A stretch of DNA of 64,000 bases, taken from positions 868,001 through 932,000 of the forward strand of contig CAWFNY010000002.1 in assembly GCA_963817435.1 (NCBI GenBank). Reading direction: 5' to 3'. Below the pieces are notes generated by a model that worked only from the letters and a program-made list of their open reading frames with translations, ran no database searches and was not told the DNA's origin. Shown here piece after piece: positions 36,636 to 46,173 of the stretch. Numbering within the stretch: position 1 is the first letter of the stretch; the number at the start of each line of letters is the position of its first letter. This DNA comes from JADJOM01 sp963817435. GTDB taxonomy: Bacteria > Gemmatimonadota > Gemmatimonadetes > Gemmatimonadales > GWC2-71-9. The translations under genes and the position numbers were made by a program.

Positions 36636-37432
36636 TCACCGGCGCGGCAGGCTCCCGCCACGCGCTCGACGGACGCCTGCTGCTCGATCCGGGTACGGAA
36701 CGGCTGCTTGACGGGTCCGCCCGCGGGGACTGCGACCAGCACCGTGATCTCGCGGTCCCACCGCACCGGCCCGAGTTCCCCGGACCACTCCAGCACCGAG
36801 GCTTCAGTCTCGGTCCGCTCAGCGCGAACCTCGGTCGAATCGGAGAGCAGCCGGGACTCCTCCCGCTCGAAACGCCGGTTGATCCGGTACCGCTCCACCC
36901 TCCGACCGTCCCGGCTGCCATCGGGAATGCGCAGGATCACCGTGCCGAACCCATCCTTCCACGCGGCGCCTGGCTGGAGGCCAACCGGCGGCAAGGGGGG
37001 AAAGAGTTCACTCAGCGCATCCCCGACATCCGCCACCTCGGCGATGTCATCCGGGATGAACGGCCGATCCGATTCCGTGAACGTGCCCGCCCGCGTCAGC
37101 GTCCCCCGAAAGCGCCCGCCGACGACACCGTCAGTCTCCGGCTCGAGCCGTTCGCCCGATCCCTCACGCCAGACCGTCAGCGTATCAAACCACGCTTCGA
37201 GCTGAAGGAGCGAATCGGCCGCGGTGGCGCGCACCGAGAGCGTCCCGTCCCGCCCCGTGGTCTCCCGGGAGTGCTGCCCGCCGCCATCGAGCAGGATGAC
37301 GCTCCGGACCTGCTGCCGGTAGCGAGCGCAATCGAGCTGGGCGGGATGATACACCGGCCGGGCCGGCGCCTGGGCGTTGCCCGCCGTCGCAGTACACAGC
37401 GCCAGCGCGCCGGCGAGGAGGGTGCGGCCCAT
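36632..37432 (-). CDS. hypothetical exported protein, 266 aa
   Basis: The product has a signal peptide ending in GNAQ and a mature part with many beta strands and Arg/Glu residues. It resembles exported barrel-less hypothetical proteins (segments VILLDGGGQHSR and RYRINRRFEREE), but no family is recognised. The ATG at 37432 is chosen because the signal peptide begins there. It is convergent with pqqE and divergent from the amidohydrolase gene. Confidence 0.6.
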   Translation of the reverse strand: MGRTLLAGALALCTATAGNAQAPARPVYHPAQLDCARYRQQVRSVILLDGGGQHSRETTGRDGTLSVRATAADSLLQLEAWFDTLTVWREGSGERLEPETDGVVGGRFRGTLTRAGTFTESDRPFIPDDIAEVADVGDALSELFPPLPPVGLQPGAAWKDGFGTVILRIPDGSRDGRRVERYRINRRFEREESRLLSDSTEVRAERTETEASVLEWSGELGPVRWDREITVLVAVPAGGPVKQPFRTRIEQQASVERVAGACRAGD

Positions 37433-37603
37433 CCCTCCGAAGCGCTCCGCTCCGTACGGCGCGAACGTTCGACAGGGCGCCGGCCCGCCGAGCAGTGGCT
37501 TGCTATTCAGCACCAAAGGCGGATTATCTCCCGACGGTTCATCGCGGCAATGGGCAGCGTCCGCGCGCCCATCCCAGCACACATATGCGGAGGTTTCGTC
37601 ATT

Positions 37604-38914
37604 ATGCCATCGTTGGGACGTCATTGCCATCTCGGGCTCACACTCCTGCTGTCGCTGGTGCCGGCCCTGCCCCTCCCCGCGCAGACCGCCGTCAGCAGAA
37701 CCCTGGTCCGCGCGGGCCGGCTCATCGACGGCGAATCGGATCGGGTCCGCACCGACCAGGGGATCCTGATCGAGGGCGATCGCATCACCCGCGTCGGCCC
37801 CTACCAGGAGGTCGCCGCGGCAGGCGGGGACGTGAAGGTGGTGGACCTGAGCGGCATGACGGTGCTCCCCGGCCTGATCGACAACCATACCCACATCCTG
37901 CTGCAGGGCGACATCACGGCGGCGGACTACGACGATCAGCTGCTCAAGGAATCAATCCCCTACCGCACCATCCGCGCGACCGTGGCGGTGCGGACGGCGC
38001 TGATGAACGGCTTCACCACCATGCGCGACCTCGAAAGCGAGGGCGCCATGTACGCCGACGTGGATGTGCGCAACGCGATCAATCGCGGCGTCATCCCCGG
38101 CCCACGGCTCTTCGTCGCGACCCGCGCCTTTGCTCCGACCGGCATGTACCCGCTCTCCGGGTACTCCTGGGAACTCCGGGTGCCGGAGGGGGTGCAGATC
38201 GTCGACGGCGTGGACAACATCCGGCATGCCGTCCGCGAGCAGGTGAAGTACGGCGCTGACTGGATCAAGGTCTACGTGGACCGCCGCTACTACATCGGCC
38301 CGGACGGGAAGCTGCATAGCTGGACCAACTACACCGACGAGGAGCTCAAGGCATTCACCGACGAGGCGCACCGGCTCGGCCGCAAGATCGCGGGCCACGC
38401 CATCGGCTGGGATGGCATCGACGCCGCCCTGCGGGCCGGCTTCAATTCGATCGAGCATGGCGATGGACTGACACCAGACCTCATCGACCGGATGCTGCGC
38501 CAGAAGGTCTACTGGTGCCCCACGATTTTTGTCGGCGCGTACGTCGCGGAGGGCCGGGGCGGCATCTGGCCGAAGATGGTCGACCTCGAAAAGGCCGCGT
38601 TCGGGGAGGCGGTGCGCCGCGGCCTGCTCCCGTACATCTCCTACGGCACCGACGCGGGCGGCTACGCCTGGACGGAGAACCAGGCGCAGGAACTGGACTA
38701 CATGGTGAAGTACGGCATGACGACGATGCAGGCGATCCGCTCCGCGACGACCGTCGCCGCCCGCCTTCTGGACAAACAGGACGACGTCGGCGCCGTGGCA
38801 CCGGGGCATTTCGCGGATATCGTGGCGGTGAAGAACGACCCGCTGGCGGACATCACCGAACTGCAGCGGGTCGTGTTCGTGATGAAGAACGGCGTGGTCT
38901 ACAAGGCGCCCTGA
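37604..38914 (+). CDS. secreted amidohydrolase (imidazolonepropionase-like)
   Basis: The 436-residue enzyme has a signal peptide ending LPAQ and an amidohydrolase TIM barrel. Metal ligands appear in order: HTH in DNHTHI, the Lys in DWIKVYVD, His in GHAIG, His in SIEHGDG and Asp in GTDAGGY. Such secreted members include Xaa-Pro-type dipeptidases and other amide hydrolases. The ATG at 37604 has GGAGG eleven bases upstream. It overlaps the convergent desaturase gene by 16 bases. Confidence 0.9.
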   Translation: MPSLGRHCHLGLTLLLSLVPALPLPAQTAVSRTLVRAGRLIDGESDRVRTDQGILIEGDRITRVGPYQEVAAAGGDVKVVDLSGMTVLPGLIDNHTHILLQGDITAADYDDQLLKESIPYRTIRATVAVRTALMNGFTTMRDLESEGAMYADVDVRNAINRGVIPGPRLFVATRAFAPTGMYPLSGYSWELRVPEGVQIVDGVDNIRHAVREQVKYGADWIKVYVDRRYYIGPDGKLHSWTNYTDEELKAFTDEAHRLGRKIAGHAIGWDGIDAALRAGFNSIEHGDGLTPDLIDRMLRQKVYWCPTIFVGAYVAEGRGGIWPKMVDLEKAAFGEAVRRGLLPYISYGTDAGGYAWTENQAQELDYMVKYGMTTMQAIRSATTVAARLLDKQDDVGAVAPGHFADIVAVKNDPLADITELQRVVFVMKNGVVYKAP

Positions 38915-39984
38915 GGCTGGAGCCGGGAGGCGGCGGCCAGCGCGGCCGCCGCTTCCCGGTAGCTGTACCAGGTCTTGGTGTCGTAGTCGTACAGCTTGCA
39001 GCGGGCGAAGATCATCCGCACGGTGGACCAGCGGAAGGTGTACTCGTGCATGTACTCGCCGTACTCCTTCTGCAGCTCCCGGTAGGCGCGCTTCAGCCGG
39101 TAGAAGGGGATCCGCGGCTCGACATGATGGGGCACGTGGATCATGATGTTGTGAATCAGCATCTCGCTCAGCCGTGAGCATCGCCAGACGATGCTGCAGT
39201 ACACCTGGCCGATCGTATTGCTCCACTCCGGCCGGTGATCGAAGAAGGGCACATCCGGATGGGTGTGGTGCAGGTACACGAAGAGCGCGATGAAGTAATT
39301 GAAGACGATGAAGGGCAGCACCACACCGGCGATCACGCCGGCGATGCCACCACCCCACATCCAGGCCGCTGCCGAGAGAGTGACCGCGAACACCAGAGTG
39401 ATCAGCTTGTGGACGTTGTAGCCGAGCCGTTCGCGGGACTGCTTCTCGGGCTGGTACATGACCATGCCCGGCCACCACACCTTGTTCACGTAATGCAGCG
39501 CGCAGGCGTACGGCGTCCGCTCCAGCCGGTAGACCAGCCGGCGGTACCAGGGGAGCGCCGCGTAGGCAGCGGGTGTGAGCGGCCGCCAGATCCAGTCGAC
39601 GGGGGTGAAGGAAGTGAAGCCATGGTGCACCCGGTTATGCCCATGGCACCAGAGCCGGTACATGTTGAGCGACGGCAGCATGAACAGCGTCCCGAGGATC
39701 TCCGCCGTCCAGTCGCTCGAGAACAGCGCGCCGTGCGCGGCATCGTGCGCCCACACGAACATGAACGACACTGCACAGCCCGCACCGAGCCCGAAGAGCA
39801 GCTTGGCCCACCACGCGTCGGCCGCGAACACGCCCCACATCAGGCCCAGATAGAGCGCCAGATCAAAGGCGTACCAGCCGAAGGTCTGCAGGGCGGACCG
39901 GCTGTACGAGTCCGGGGAAATCGCCTTCCGGACCGTGGTCAGCTTGATGTCCCGCAACGACTGATAGAGCGTCGAAACCGCCAT
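38899..39984 (-). CDS. membrane fatty acid desaturase
   Basis: The 361-residue membrane protein has the three histidine boxes of the di-iron desaturase family: HDAAHG, HNRVHH, and the distal HVPHH, with a fourth His pair in YLHHTHP. About four membrane segments are predicted. It would introduce a double bond or hydroxyl group into a lipid acyl chain or carotenoid. The C-terminus (about 40 residues after the last box) is Ala-rich. It is monocistronic as far as visible. Confidence 0.9.
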   Translation of the reverse strand: MAVSTLYQSLRDIKLTTVRKAISPDSYSRSALQTFGWYAFDLALYLGLMWGVFAADAWWAKLLFGLGAGCAVSFMFVWAHDAAHGALFSSDWTAEILGTLFMLPSLNMYRLWCHGHNRVHHGFTSFTPVDWIWRPLTPAAYAALPWYRRLVYRLERTPYACALHYVNKVWWPGMVMYQPEKQSRERLGYNVHKLITLVFAVTLSAAAWMWGGGIAGVIAGVVLPFIVFNYFIALFVYLHHTHPDVPFFDHRPEWSNTIGQVYCSIVWRCSRLSEMLIHNIMIHVPHHVEPRIPFYRLKRAYRELQKEYGEYMHEYTFRWSTVRMIFARCKLYDYDTKTWYSYREAAAALAAASRLQPQGAL

Positions 39985-40070
39985 CCGGATCCGTCCTCGA
40001 GAATTGCGCGTCCCGCGGCGTTCAATATACGACGCGGCACCCGCCCGGGAATGAAGACCACCTCACGCGA

Positions 40071-41699
40071 CTACTCTTCTCTCATGAACGGATAGCGATA
40101 GTCCCGCGGCGGAACGAAGTTCTCCTTGATGCTCCGCGGCGACACCCAGCGGACCAGGTTCAGGATCGATCCCGCTTTGTCGTTGGTACCGCTCGCACGG
40201 GCGCCGCCGAACGGCTGCTGGCCAACCACCGCGCCGGTGGGCTTGTCGTTCACGTAGTAGTTCCCGGCGGCGTGCCGGAGGGCCTTCTCGGCGTCCGCCA
40301 GCGCACGCCGGTCCTGCGCGAAGACCGCACCGGTGAGCGCGTACGGACTCGTCGAATCCACGAGCTCCAGCGTCTCGCTCCAGTCGGCGTCGGCGTAGAC
40401 GTGCAGCGTGAGCACCGGACCGAACAGCTCGTCGCACATGGTGCGGTACTTCGGGTCCTCCGCCTGAATGAGCGTGGGCTCCACGAAGAAGCCGGTCTCG
40501 TCGTGGCATTTGCCCCCGGCCAGGATCGTGACGCCGCTGTCGCTGCGGGCCCGGTCCAGATATCCCTTGAGCCGGTCGTAGGCGCGCCGGTCGATCACGG
40601 CGCCCATGAAGTTCCGGAAGTCGCGCACGTCGCCCATGCGGATGTCGGCGATCATCGCCAGCATCTGTTCCTTCACTCTGGGCCACAGGCTCGCAGGGAC
40701 GTAGGCCCGCGAGGCGGCGCTGCACTTCTGCCCCTGATACTCGAACGCCCCCCGCACCAGCGCGACCGACAGCGCCTCGACGTCCGCGCTCCGGTGCGCC
40801 AGCACGAAATCCTTGCCCCCGGTCTCGCCGACGATCCGCGGGTAGGCGGCATATTTCGGCAGGTTCTCCGCCACGGTCCGCCAGAGCGACTGGAAGACCG
40901 CCGTCGAACCGGTGAAATGAATGCCGGCCAGATCATGGGCGGCGAGCAGGGCATTGCTGATCTGGATCGAGTCGCCGGGAAGGAAGTTGATGACGCCGGG
41001 CGGCAGCCCCGCCTCCTCGAGCACCTTCATCACGTAGTAGTTGGAGAGCGTGGCCGTGTGGGACGGCTTCCAGATCGCGACGTTGCCCATCATCGCCGGC
41101 GCCGTCGGCAGGTTGCCGCCGATCGCGGTGAAATTGAACGGCGTGATCGCGTAGACGAATCCCTCGAGCGACCGGTGCTCCATCCGGTTCCAGATCCCGG
41201 GCGAAGAGGACGGCTGCTCCAGATAGAGCTTCTCGGCGAAGTGCACGTTGAATCGCCAGAAGTCGATCAGCTCGCAGGCACTGTCGATCTCCGCCTGGAA
41301 CGCCGTCTTGCTCTGGCCGAGCATCGTCGCGGCGTTGACCTTCATGCGCCACGGACCGGCGAGGAGATCGGCGGCCTTGAGGAACACGGCGGCCCGCTCC
41401 TCGAACCGCATCTCCGACCATTCCCGCCACGCCACCTTCGAGGAGCGTACTGCGGCGTCGATCGTGGCCTGATCCGCCATGTGGACGCGTGCAAGCACCC
41501 GGTGGTGATCGTGCGGACTCACGACGTCGTGGAGCTTGCCGGTCCGGATCTCCTTCCCGCCCACGATCACCGGGATGTCGATCGTCTCGCCGGCCATCGT
41601 CGCCAGGTGGGCCTTGAGCGCGGCACGCTCCGGAGACCCGGGGGCGTAGCCGAGAATGGGATCGTTCTGCGGGCGGGGAATATTCGGGGTGCCACTCAT
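40071..41699 (-). CDS. L-glutamate gamma-semialdehyde (P5C) dehydrogenase
   Basis: The 542-residue aldehyde dehydrogenase resembles the eukaryote-type single-domain P5C dehydrogenase. The catalytic Cys is in GQKCSA, the general-base Glu in GETGGKD, and the nucleotide fold shows FTGSTAVF. The substrate-side WRFNVHFAEKLY and PFNFTAIGGNL segments are characteristic of this branch. It oxidises glutamate-5-semialdehyde to glutamate in proline catabolism. A proline dehydrogenase gene is not adjacent. Confidence 0.93.
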   Translation of the reverse strand: MSGTPNIPRPQNDPILGYAPGSPERAALKAHLATMAGETIDIPVIVGGKEIRTGKLHDVVSPHDHHRVLARVHMADQATIDAAVRSSKVAWREWSEMRFEERAAVFLKAADLLAGPWRMKVNAATMLGQSKTAFQAEIDSACELIDFWRFNVHFAEKLYLEQPSSSPGIWNRMEHRSLEGFVYAITPFNFTAIGGNLPTAPAMMGNVAIWKPSHTATLSNYYVMKVLEEAGLPPGVINFLPGDSIQISNALLAAHDLAGIHFTGSTAVFQSLWRTVAENLPKYAAYPRIVGETGGKDFVLAHRSADVEALSVALVRGAFEYQGQKCSAASRAYVPASLWPRVKEQMLAMIADIRMGDVRDFRNFMGAVIDRRAYDRLKGYLDRARSDSGVTILAGGKCHDETGFFVEPTLIQAEDPKYRTMCDELFGPVLTLHVYADADWSETLELVDSTSPYALTGAVFAQDRRALADAEKALRHAAGNYYVNDKPTGAVVGQQPFGGARASGTNDKAGSILNLVRWVSPRSIKENFVPPRDYRYPFMREE

Positions 41700-41774
41700 G
41701 ACGCCTTCCGGGTTGGTCGAGGGCGGGGAGATTAGCCCCTCCGCCGGGCGGGCGGCAAGGCTCGGGGGATGCAG

Positions 41775-41790
41775 GCCCGCGACGGCGGGC
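41775..41790. terminator. hairpin downstream of the tup operon
   Basis: GCCCGC and GCGGGC form a 6-bp stem with a GACG loop, just beyond the stop of the frameshifted ATPase gene. No T-run is present. Confidence 0.4.
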
Positions 41791-41795
41791 GGGCG

Positions 41796-42924
41796 CTAGC
41801 CGGCGTGAGGCGCCGTGACCGCGTGCGCCCGCGCCGGATCGAAGGAGGCGACCAGCTCCATGCCCGGCTTCATCTGCAGCCGCTCGACGGTCCGCTGGGC
41901 CGCCAGTGCCACCAGCGGAATCCCGGCATCCAGATGGACCCGCCACGGCACCCCGTACGGAACCATCCGCGTCGACCCGCGCAGGGAGACGCACGCTGTC
42001 ACCCTCCGCCCGCGCACCCGGTGGGGCGAGGTGGACATCCTCGGCGCGGAGACAGAGCACGGCGTCGTCCCCGGCGACGTCGGCGACAGCCGCACCTCGA
42101 AGCGCAGCCCGGCAAGCTGCACCTCTCCCTGGTCGCCGTGGCGGTGATCGATCCGGGTGGGCAGCAGGTTCTCCACGCCGAGGAAGCGCGCCACCGGCTC
42201 GGTGACCGGCCGCGAGAGGACCTCGCGCGTCGGGCCCTGCTGCGCCAGCCCTCCTCCCAGCAGCACGGCGACCTCGTCGCCGAGCATCATCGCCTCGGCG
42301 CGCTCGTGGGTGACCAGCACCGTCGCGATCCGGGACTCGCGCAGAATCGCTTCGAGTTCCAGCGCCAGTACCTCCCGGCCGTACAGATCGAGGGAGGCGA
42401 ACGGCTCATCGAGGAAGAGCAGCTCCGGCTCGACGACAAAGGCGCGGGCGAGACTCGCCCGCTGCGCTTCTCCCCCGGAAAGCGTCCGCGCCCGCTGGTG
42501 CGCGAGGTGACCGATGCCGAACCGCTCCAGCCAGCGATTCACCCGCGCGGTCGCGCCCGAACCGATGACGCCGCGGAACCGGAGCCCCAGCGCCACGTTC
42601 TCCCCGACCGTCGCGTCGGTCAGCAGCGGCGCCTGGAACACGGTCGCCATCCGGCGCCGGAGCGCCAGTCGTCGCGCGGCGTGGGCCGGCACCGGATTCT
42701 CCCAGCAGTGTCAGGCGGCCGGCGTCGGGCCGTTCCAGCAGCGCCAGCACCCTGAGCATCGTGGACTTTCCCGCGCCATTCGGCCCCAGCAGCGCCAGGG
42801 TCCGTCCTGGCCGAAGTGAGAGACCGACCCCGTCGAGTACGGTGCGCCCGCCGTAGCGGACAGTGATCCCCTCCGCACGAAACGCCGAATCGTCCGCGCG
42901 GCGCGGGGTGAGGGTGCCCGTCAC
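41796..42924 (-). pseudogene. tupC: tungstate ABC transporter ATP-binding protein, frameshifted
   Basis: The N-terminal part reads from the GTG at 42924 (Walker A GPNGAGKST), but the frame then leaves the protein near 42693-42710. The remainder, with the Q-loop VFQAPLL, signature TLSGGEAQR, Walker B LLFLDEP and a TOBE-like C-terminus, continues in another frame to 41796. The total length is one base above a multiple of three, consistent with one extra base in the GGGAGAATCC stretch. It is either a real mutation or an assembly error. The GTG overlaps the permease stop. Confidence 0.85.
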
Positions 42925-43619
42925 GCGCGAACCCCACGCTGCTGGATCGCGGTGAGGGCCATGGTGACGAGGAAGGTGACCGCCAGCAACAACACGCTGA
43001 GGGCGATGGCCACGTCGAAGTTGCCCTTGCTGGTCTCGAGCACGGTGGCGGTCGTCAGCACCCGGGTGGAGTGCAGGATGTTCCCGCCGACCATCATTGA
43101 CGCCCCGACTTCGGAGATGACGGCGCCGAAGCCGGCCATGACCGCGGCAAGCACCGAGAATCGCGCTTCGCGCAGGAGCAGCCCGAGCGCCTGCGAACGG
43201 GATGCGCCCAGCCCGAGCAGCTGCAGCCGGAGCCGGGGATCGAGTTGCTGCATCGCCGCCGCCGTGAGCCCGGTGACGACCGGCAGGGCGATCACGCACT
43301 GCGCCAGGATGATCGCGGTGGGCGAGTACATCAGTTCGAGGAACCCAAGCGGCCCGCTCCGCCAGAGCAGCACGCTGACGAAGAGCCCCACGGTAACGGG
43401 GGGCAGGCCCATCCCGGCGTTGATGACGCCGAGGAGGACACGCCGCCCGGGAAAGCTGGTCAGCGCGAGGAGCGTGCCGAGGGGCACACCGAGCACCAGA
43501 CTCACCAGCGTGGCGACCCCAGACACCCGCAGGGAGAGCCACATGATTTCCATCACCTGCGGATCGCCCCGCAGGATCATCGCCAGCGCATGCTTGAGCC
43601 CCTCGAGAACAAGATCCAT
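42921..43619 (-). CDS. tupB: tungstate ABC transporter permease
   Basis: The 232-residue permease has the binding-protein-dependent transport fold with an EAA-like loop (LGASRSQALGLLL) and about five membrane helices. It belongs to the TupB/WtpB type of compact oxyanion permeases. It lies between the TupA-like binding protein and the frameshifted ATPase gene. Substrate assignment rests mainly on the TupA partner. Confidence 0.88.
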   Translation of the reverse strand: MDLVLEGLKHALAMILRGDPQVMEIMWLSLRVSGVATLVSLVLGVPLGTLLALTSFPGRRVLLGVINAGMGLPPVTVGLFVSVLLWRSGPLGFLELMYSPTAIILAQCVIALPVVTGLTAAAMQQLDPRLRLQLLGLGASRSQALGLLLREARFSVLAAVMAGFGAVISEVGASMMVGGNILHSTRVLTTATVLETSKGNFDVAIALSVLLLAVTFLVTMALTAIQQRGVRA

Positions 43620-43634
43620 GCGACCCGTAGTTGA

Positions 43635-44507
43635 TCAGGCCGCTGGCTTGAGGAGGTCCTCCTCCCGCATTCCGGCCCGGGGGATGAAGAGCGGCTGACC
43701 GTACTTCTGGACGCCGAAGGTGCGGATGAACGCCTGCGTCACTGGAGCCACCATGAAATCAGCAAAGGCCCGGCCGCCGTCGTGATTCACGCCTGGCCAG
43801 ATCTCCGGATTCACTTCCATCACATGATAGATGTTGAGCAGTTCGGGCGCGCCCTCGAAGGCCACCTCCAGCCGCAGGCTCTGCCTGAGCGCGAGAAAGG
43901 TTCCCCGGTCGGTCAGCGTGTAGGCGCCCTTCTCGGAGGCGATGCGGAGCGTCTCCCCCATGCCCTGACCGACCTGAAGATACCATCCCCCTGCGGGAGT
44001 GGCCCGCACGGCCTTCCACTGGTTGAGCTCCATGATGTGGGTGCCCGAACTGTCGGCGCGGGAGGCAAAGGGGGCGGTGCCTTCCCCCAGCCGCCGGAAC
44101 ACCGCCGCCAGGGTCTTGAGCCCGTGCAGTCCCGCCGGGTCCCCCGGCGGGCCGACGATCACGAAATCATTCGTCATCACCAGACGGCGATTGATGAACT
44201 GACCCTCGCTGACGTAGCGCTTCTCGAGCCCGGGCGCGTGCACCAGCACCACGTCCGCCTCCCCGCGTGCGCCGAGCGCCAGCGACTGCCCGGTCCCCAC
44301 GGCGATCGTCTTCACTCGGCAGTGGCACTGTTTCTCGAACCTCGGCACCAGCGAATCGAGCAGCCCGGAGTCCTGGGTGCTCGTCGTCGTGGCGAGGATG
44401 ACGTCCCGGCGGGCCTGGGCCAGCAGATCGCCCGTTGCGAGCGACAGCAGGACGACGCCGAGGAACGCACGTTCTGTCCAGTTCGGAACACGGATCACGT
44501 CTCGCAT
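43635..44507 (-). CDS. tupA: tungstate-binding protein TupA
   Basis: The 290-residue periplasmic protein has a signal peptide ending LLAQ and the TupA signature TTTSTQDSGLL, whose Thr-Thr-Ser residues bind the oxyanion. Later segments (GEADVVLVHAPG, FVIVGPPGDPAG, ADSSGTHIMEL) are typical of TupA rather than ModA. This supports high-affinity tungstate uptake. Its start touches the stop of the porin gene. Confidence 0.92.
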   Translation of the reverse strand: MRDVIRVPNWTERAFLGVVLLSLATGDLLAQARRDVILATTTSTQDSGLLDSLVPRFEKQCHCRVKTIAVGTGQSLALGARGEADVVLVHAPGLEKRYVSEGQFINRRLVMTNDFVIVGPPGDPAGLHGLKTLAAVFRRLGEGTAPFASRADSSGTHIMELNQWKAVRATPAGGWYLQVGQGMGETLRIASEKGAYTLTDRGTFLALRQSLRLEVAFEGAPELLNIYHVMEVNPEIWPGVNHDGGRAFADFMVAPVTQAFIRTFGVQKYGQPLFIPRAGMREEDLLKPAA

Positions 44508-45509
44508 CTAGTACCTCACCTGAAGCTGGGTCAGCAGCATTCCCTTGCGCGTGCCCGGGTCGCCGATCTTCCGCGAGATGTACTCGGCCGTGAGCTTCAC
44601 CGCGTTGCCGGCCAGGAGGAAGTTGGCACCCGCCGTCCACGTCCGGTTGCGCTGCTGCAGGCTGATCGCGTCACGCCGGAATTCCTCGTACTTGGCGACG
44701 AGCTGCACCGGATCGGCCACCCGCACTGCCGCGAGGCCGAACCAGCCATGGTCCTTCTTGCCGCCGGCGCCGTCGCGGGACTGCGCGAGGTACTCGCCAC
44801 GGACCGTGATCCGCGGGCCCTCGTAGCTCACGTCCGCGCCGTAGCGCGTGCTGTCGCCGAAGTAGCGCGCGACATTGCCGCCGATGGAGACCTCCGGGAT
44901 CGGGTGCATGGCCAGCCGCGCCACGCCCAGCAGCGTCGAGTCCTTGTTGGATGTGACGTTGACGCCCTCGCCATTGAAGAGACCCGCGCTCACCGTCACC
45001 TTCTTGCGAATCTCATAGTCCGCCATGAGGCCGATGTCCCGTTTGGAGGCGAGCGAGTCCACGACCGTGGCACGGTCCGCGGTCTCGAGGTCAGCGAGAC
45101 TCGTCACGTATTCGCGCGCGAACGGGGTCTTGAACTGGCCCGCCTGAATGCCGAGATCGTTGTGCTTCCACCGTATGTAGGCATCCGTCAGGCTCACCGA
45201 GGCCTTCCCGTTGCCGACGTTGCCGGTCCGAAACTCTCCCTGAATGCGCCAGGTGAACGCGGTCGCGATGCCGCCGGCGGCGGTGAGCCGCGCCCGGTTG
45301 AGAGAGCTGCTGAGTCCCGCGTCCTTCTGCCAGGTCTCGCGGGCCTGCAGGTAGCCACTCAGCTTGACGCCTGACGAGGGCGTGGCCGGTTTGGCCGCCG
45401 GAGCGGCTGCGGCGGGTGGTGCGCCGGCCGGCTGCTGCGCGCTCGCCGGCACTGCGGCGAGCGAGAGCAGCCCGTAGATGGCTGCGGTCGAACGGAGACG
45501 GTAGGTCAT
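44508..45509 (-). CDS. outer-membrane porin, phosphate-selective porin O/P-like
   Basis: The 333-residue protein has a signal peptide ending in ASAQ, an Ala/Pro-rich linker and about sixteen predicted amphipathic strands ending in a terminal aromatic (VRY). The repeated Gly-Ala-x-aromatic pattern resembles OprO/OprP porins, which prefer anions. AGGAG lies upstream of the ATG at 45509. It is directly upstream of tupA, so it is likely the outer-membrane route for the oxyanion; that is inferred. Confidence 0.8.
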   Translation of the reverse strand: MTYRLRSTAAIYGLLSLAAVPASAQQPAGAPPAAAAPAAKPATPSSGVKLSGYLQARETWQKDAGLSSSLNRARLTAAGGIATAFTWRIQGEFRTGNVGNGKASVSLTDAYIRWKHNDLGIQAGQFKTPFAREYVTSLADLETADRATVVDSLASKRDIGLMADYEIRKKVTVSAGLFNGEGVNVTSNKDSTLLGVARLAMHPIPEVSIGGNVARYFGDSTRYGADVSYEGPRITVRGEYLAQSRDGAGGKKDHGWFGLAAVRVADPVQLVAKYEEFRRDAISLQQRNRTWTAGANFLLAGNAVKLTAEYISRKIGDPGTRKGMLLTQLQVRY

Positions 45510-45639
45510 GCGGCGATTCTCCTGAATTCGGGGTGGTGCATGGGTGATAGAGGGCAACCGAGCGCAGATCGACCGGCGCCGGTCAGGCTGTCGGACGCTG
45601 CGGGCCGCAAGTCGCCTGGGAGGGCATGGCTGGAGGCGG

Positions 45640-46056
45640 TCACGGCACGCGCTGGAGCCGTGCCGGATCGGTGAGCGTCACGGCCGGCGTCCGGCCGTCC
45701 TGGAGCCAGACACGGCCCGTAACCCGCACCAGTGTCATACCCCACTTGGCCGCATCCGGGAAGCGGTCGAACGCCGAGTCAGGCACGATCGCGCTGAACG
45801 TCTGGCCGGGATAGGGCGCGGTGAAATTGAAGTAGATGGTCCGGTGCCTGGTGGAGATGTGCACATCGCGCACCAGGCCCTCGACCGTCACCACCTCGCC
45901 CACATGCTTCGACGCCAGGCTGTCCGCGACGACCTGCTGCGCCTGGGCACCCCGCACGCCGAGGCACGGCAGCAGGAGCAGCGGCAGCACGATCCAGCGA
46001 CGGGCCCTGCCGGTCGTGACCGTGCGGCGGAGACGGTGACCCGGGGGATGCGGCAT
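45640..46056 (-). CDS. exported OB-fold-like protein, 138 aa
   Basis: The product has a signal peptide ending AQAQ and a beta-rich domain (HVGEVVTVEGLVRDVHIS and TIYFNFTAPYPGQTFSAIV in parts) resembling nucleic-acid-binding OB folds that occur in secreted proteins. The ATG at 46056 is preferred; the open frame continues upstream but shows no supportive start. It is first in the tup operon, which suggests a role with the porin. The function is unknown. Confidence 0.65.
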   Translation of the reverse strand: MPHPPGHRLRRTVTTGRARRWIVLPLLLLPCLGVRGAQAQQVVADSLASKHVGEVVTVEGLVRDVHISTRHRTIYFNFTAPYPGQTFSAIVPDSAFDRFPDAAKWGMTLVRVTGRVWLQDGRTPAVTLTDPARLQRVP

Positions 46057-46120
46057 GGAGGTCCGGGAGATGGGGGCCGGGCTGGACTGATCGATCGCGA
46101 CCAACCTATCCGAACCCGTG

Positions 46121-46146
46121 CCGATAGGCAATAGACTGCCTATCGG
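46121..46146. promoter_or_regulatory. 10-bp perfect inverted repeat, candidate ModE-type operator
   Basis: CCGATAGGCA and TGCCTATCGG are perfect inverted copies separated by ATAGAC. The site lies about 65 bases upstream of the first tup-operon gene and just past the end of modC, in an otherwise gene-free gap. A ModE-like DNA-binding protein is encoded nearby (49231-49587). The absence of a T-run argues against a terminator. Confidence 0.6.
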
Positions 46147-46173
46147 TGCGCCACGAGGGCGCGCAGCGGGTGC

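Noticed and set aside
42690..42720. Programmed ribosomal frameshift in the tungstate ATPase gene
   Set aside because: No slippery heptamer plus downstream pseudoknot was seen, and an additional single-base change elsewhere in the window makes sequence error or mutation simpler.
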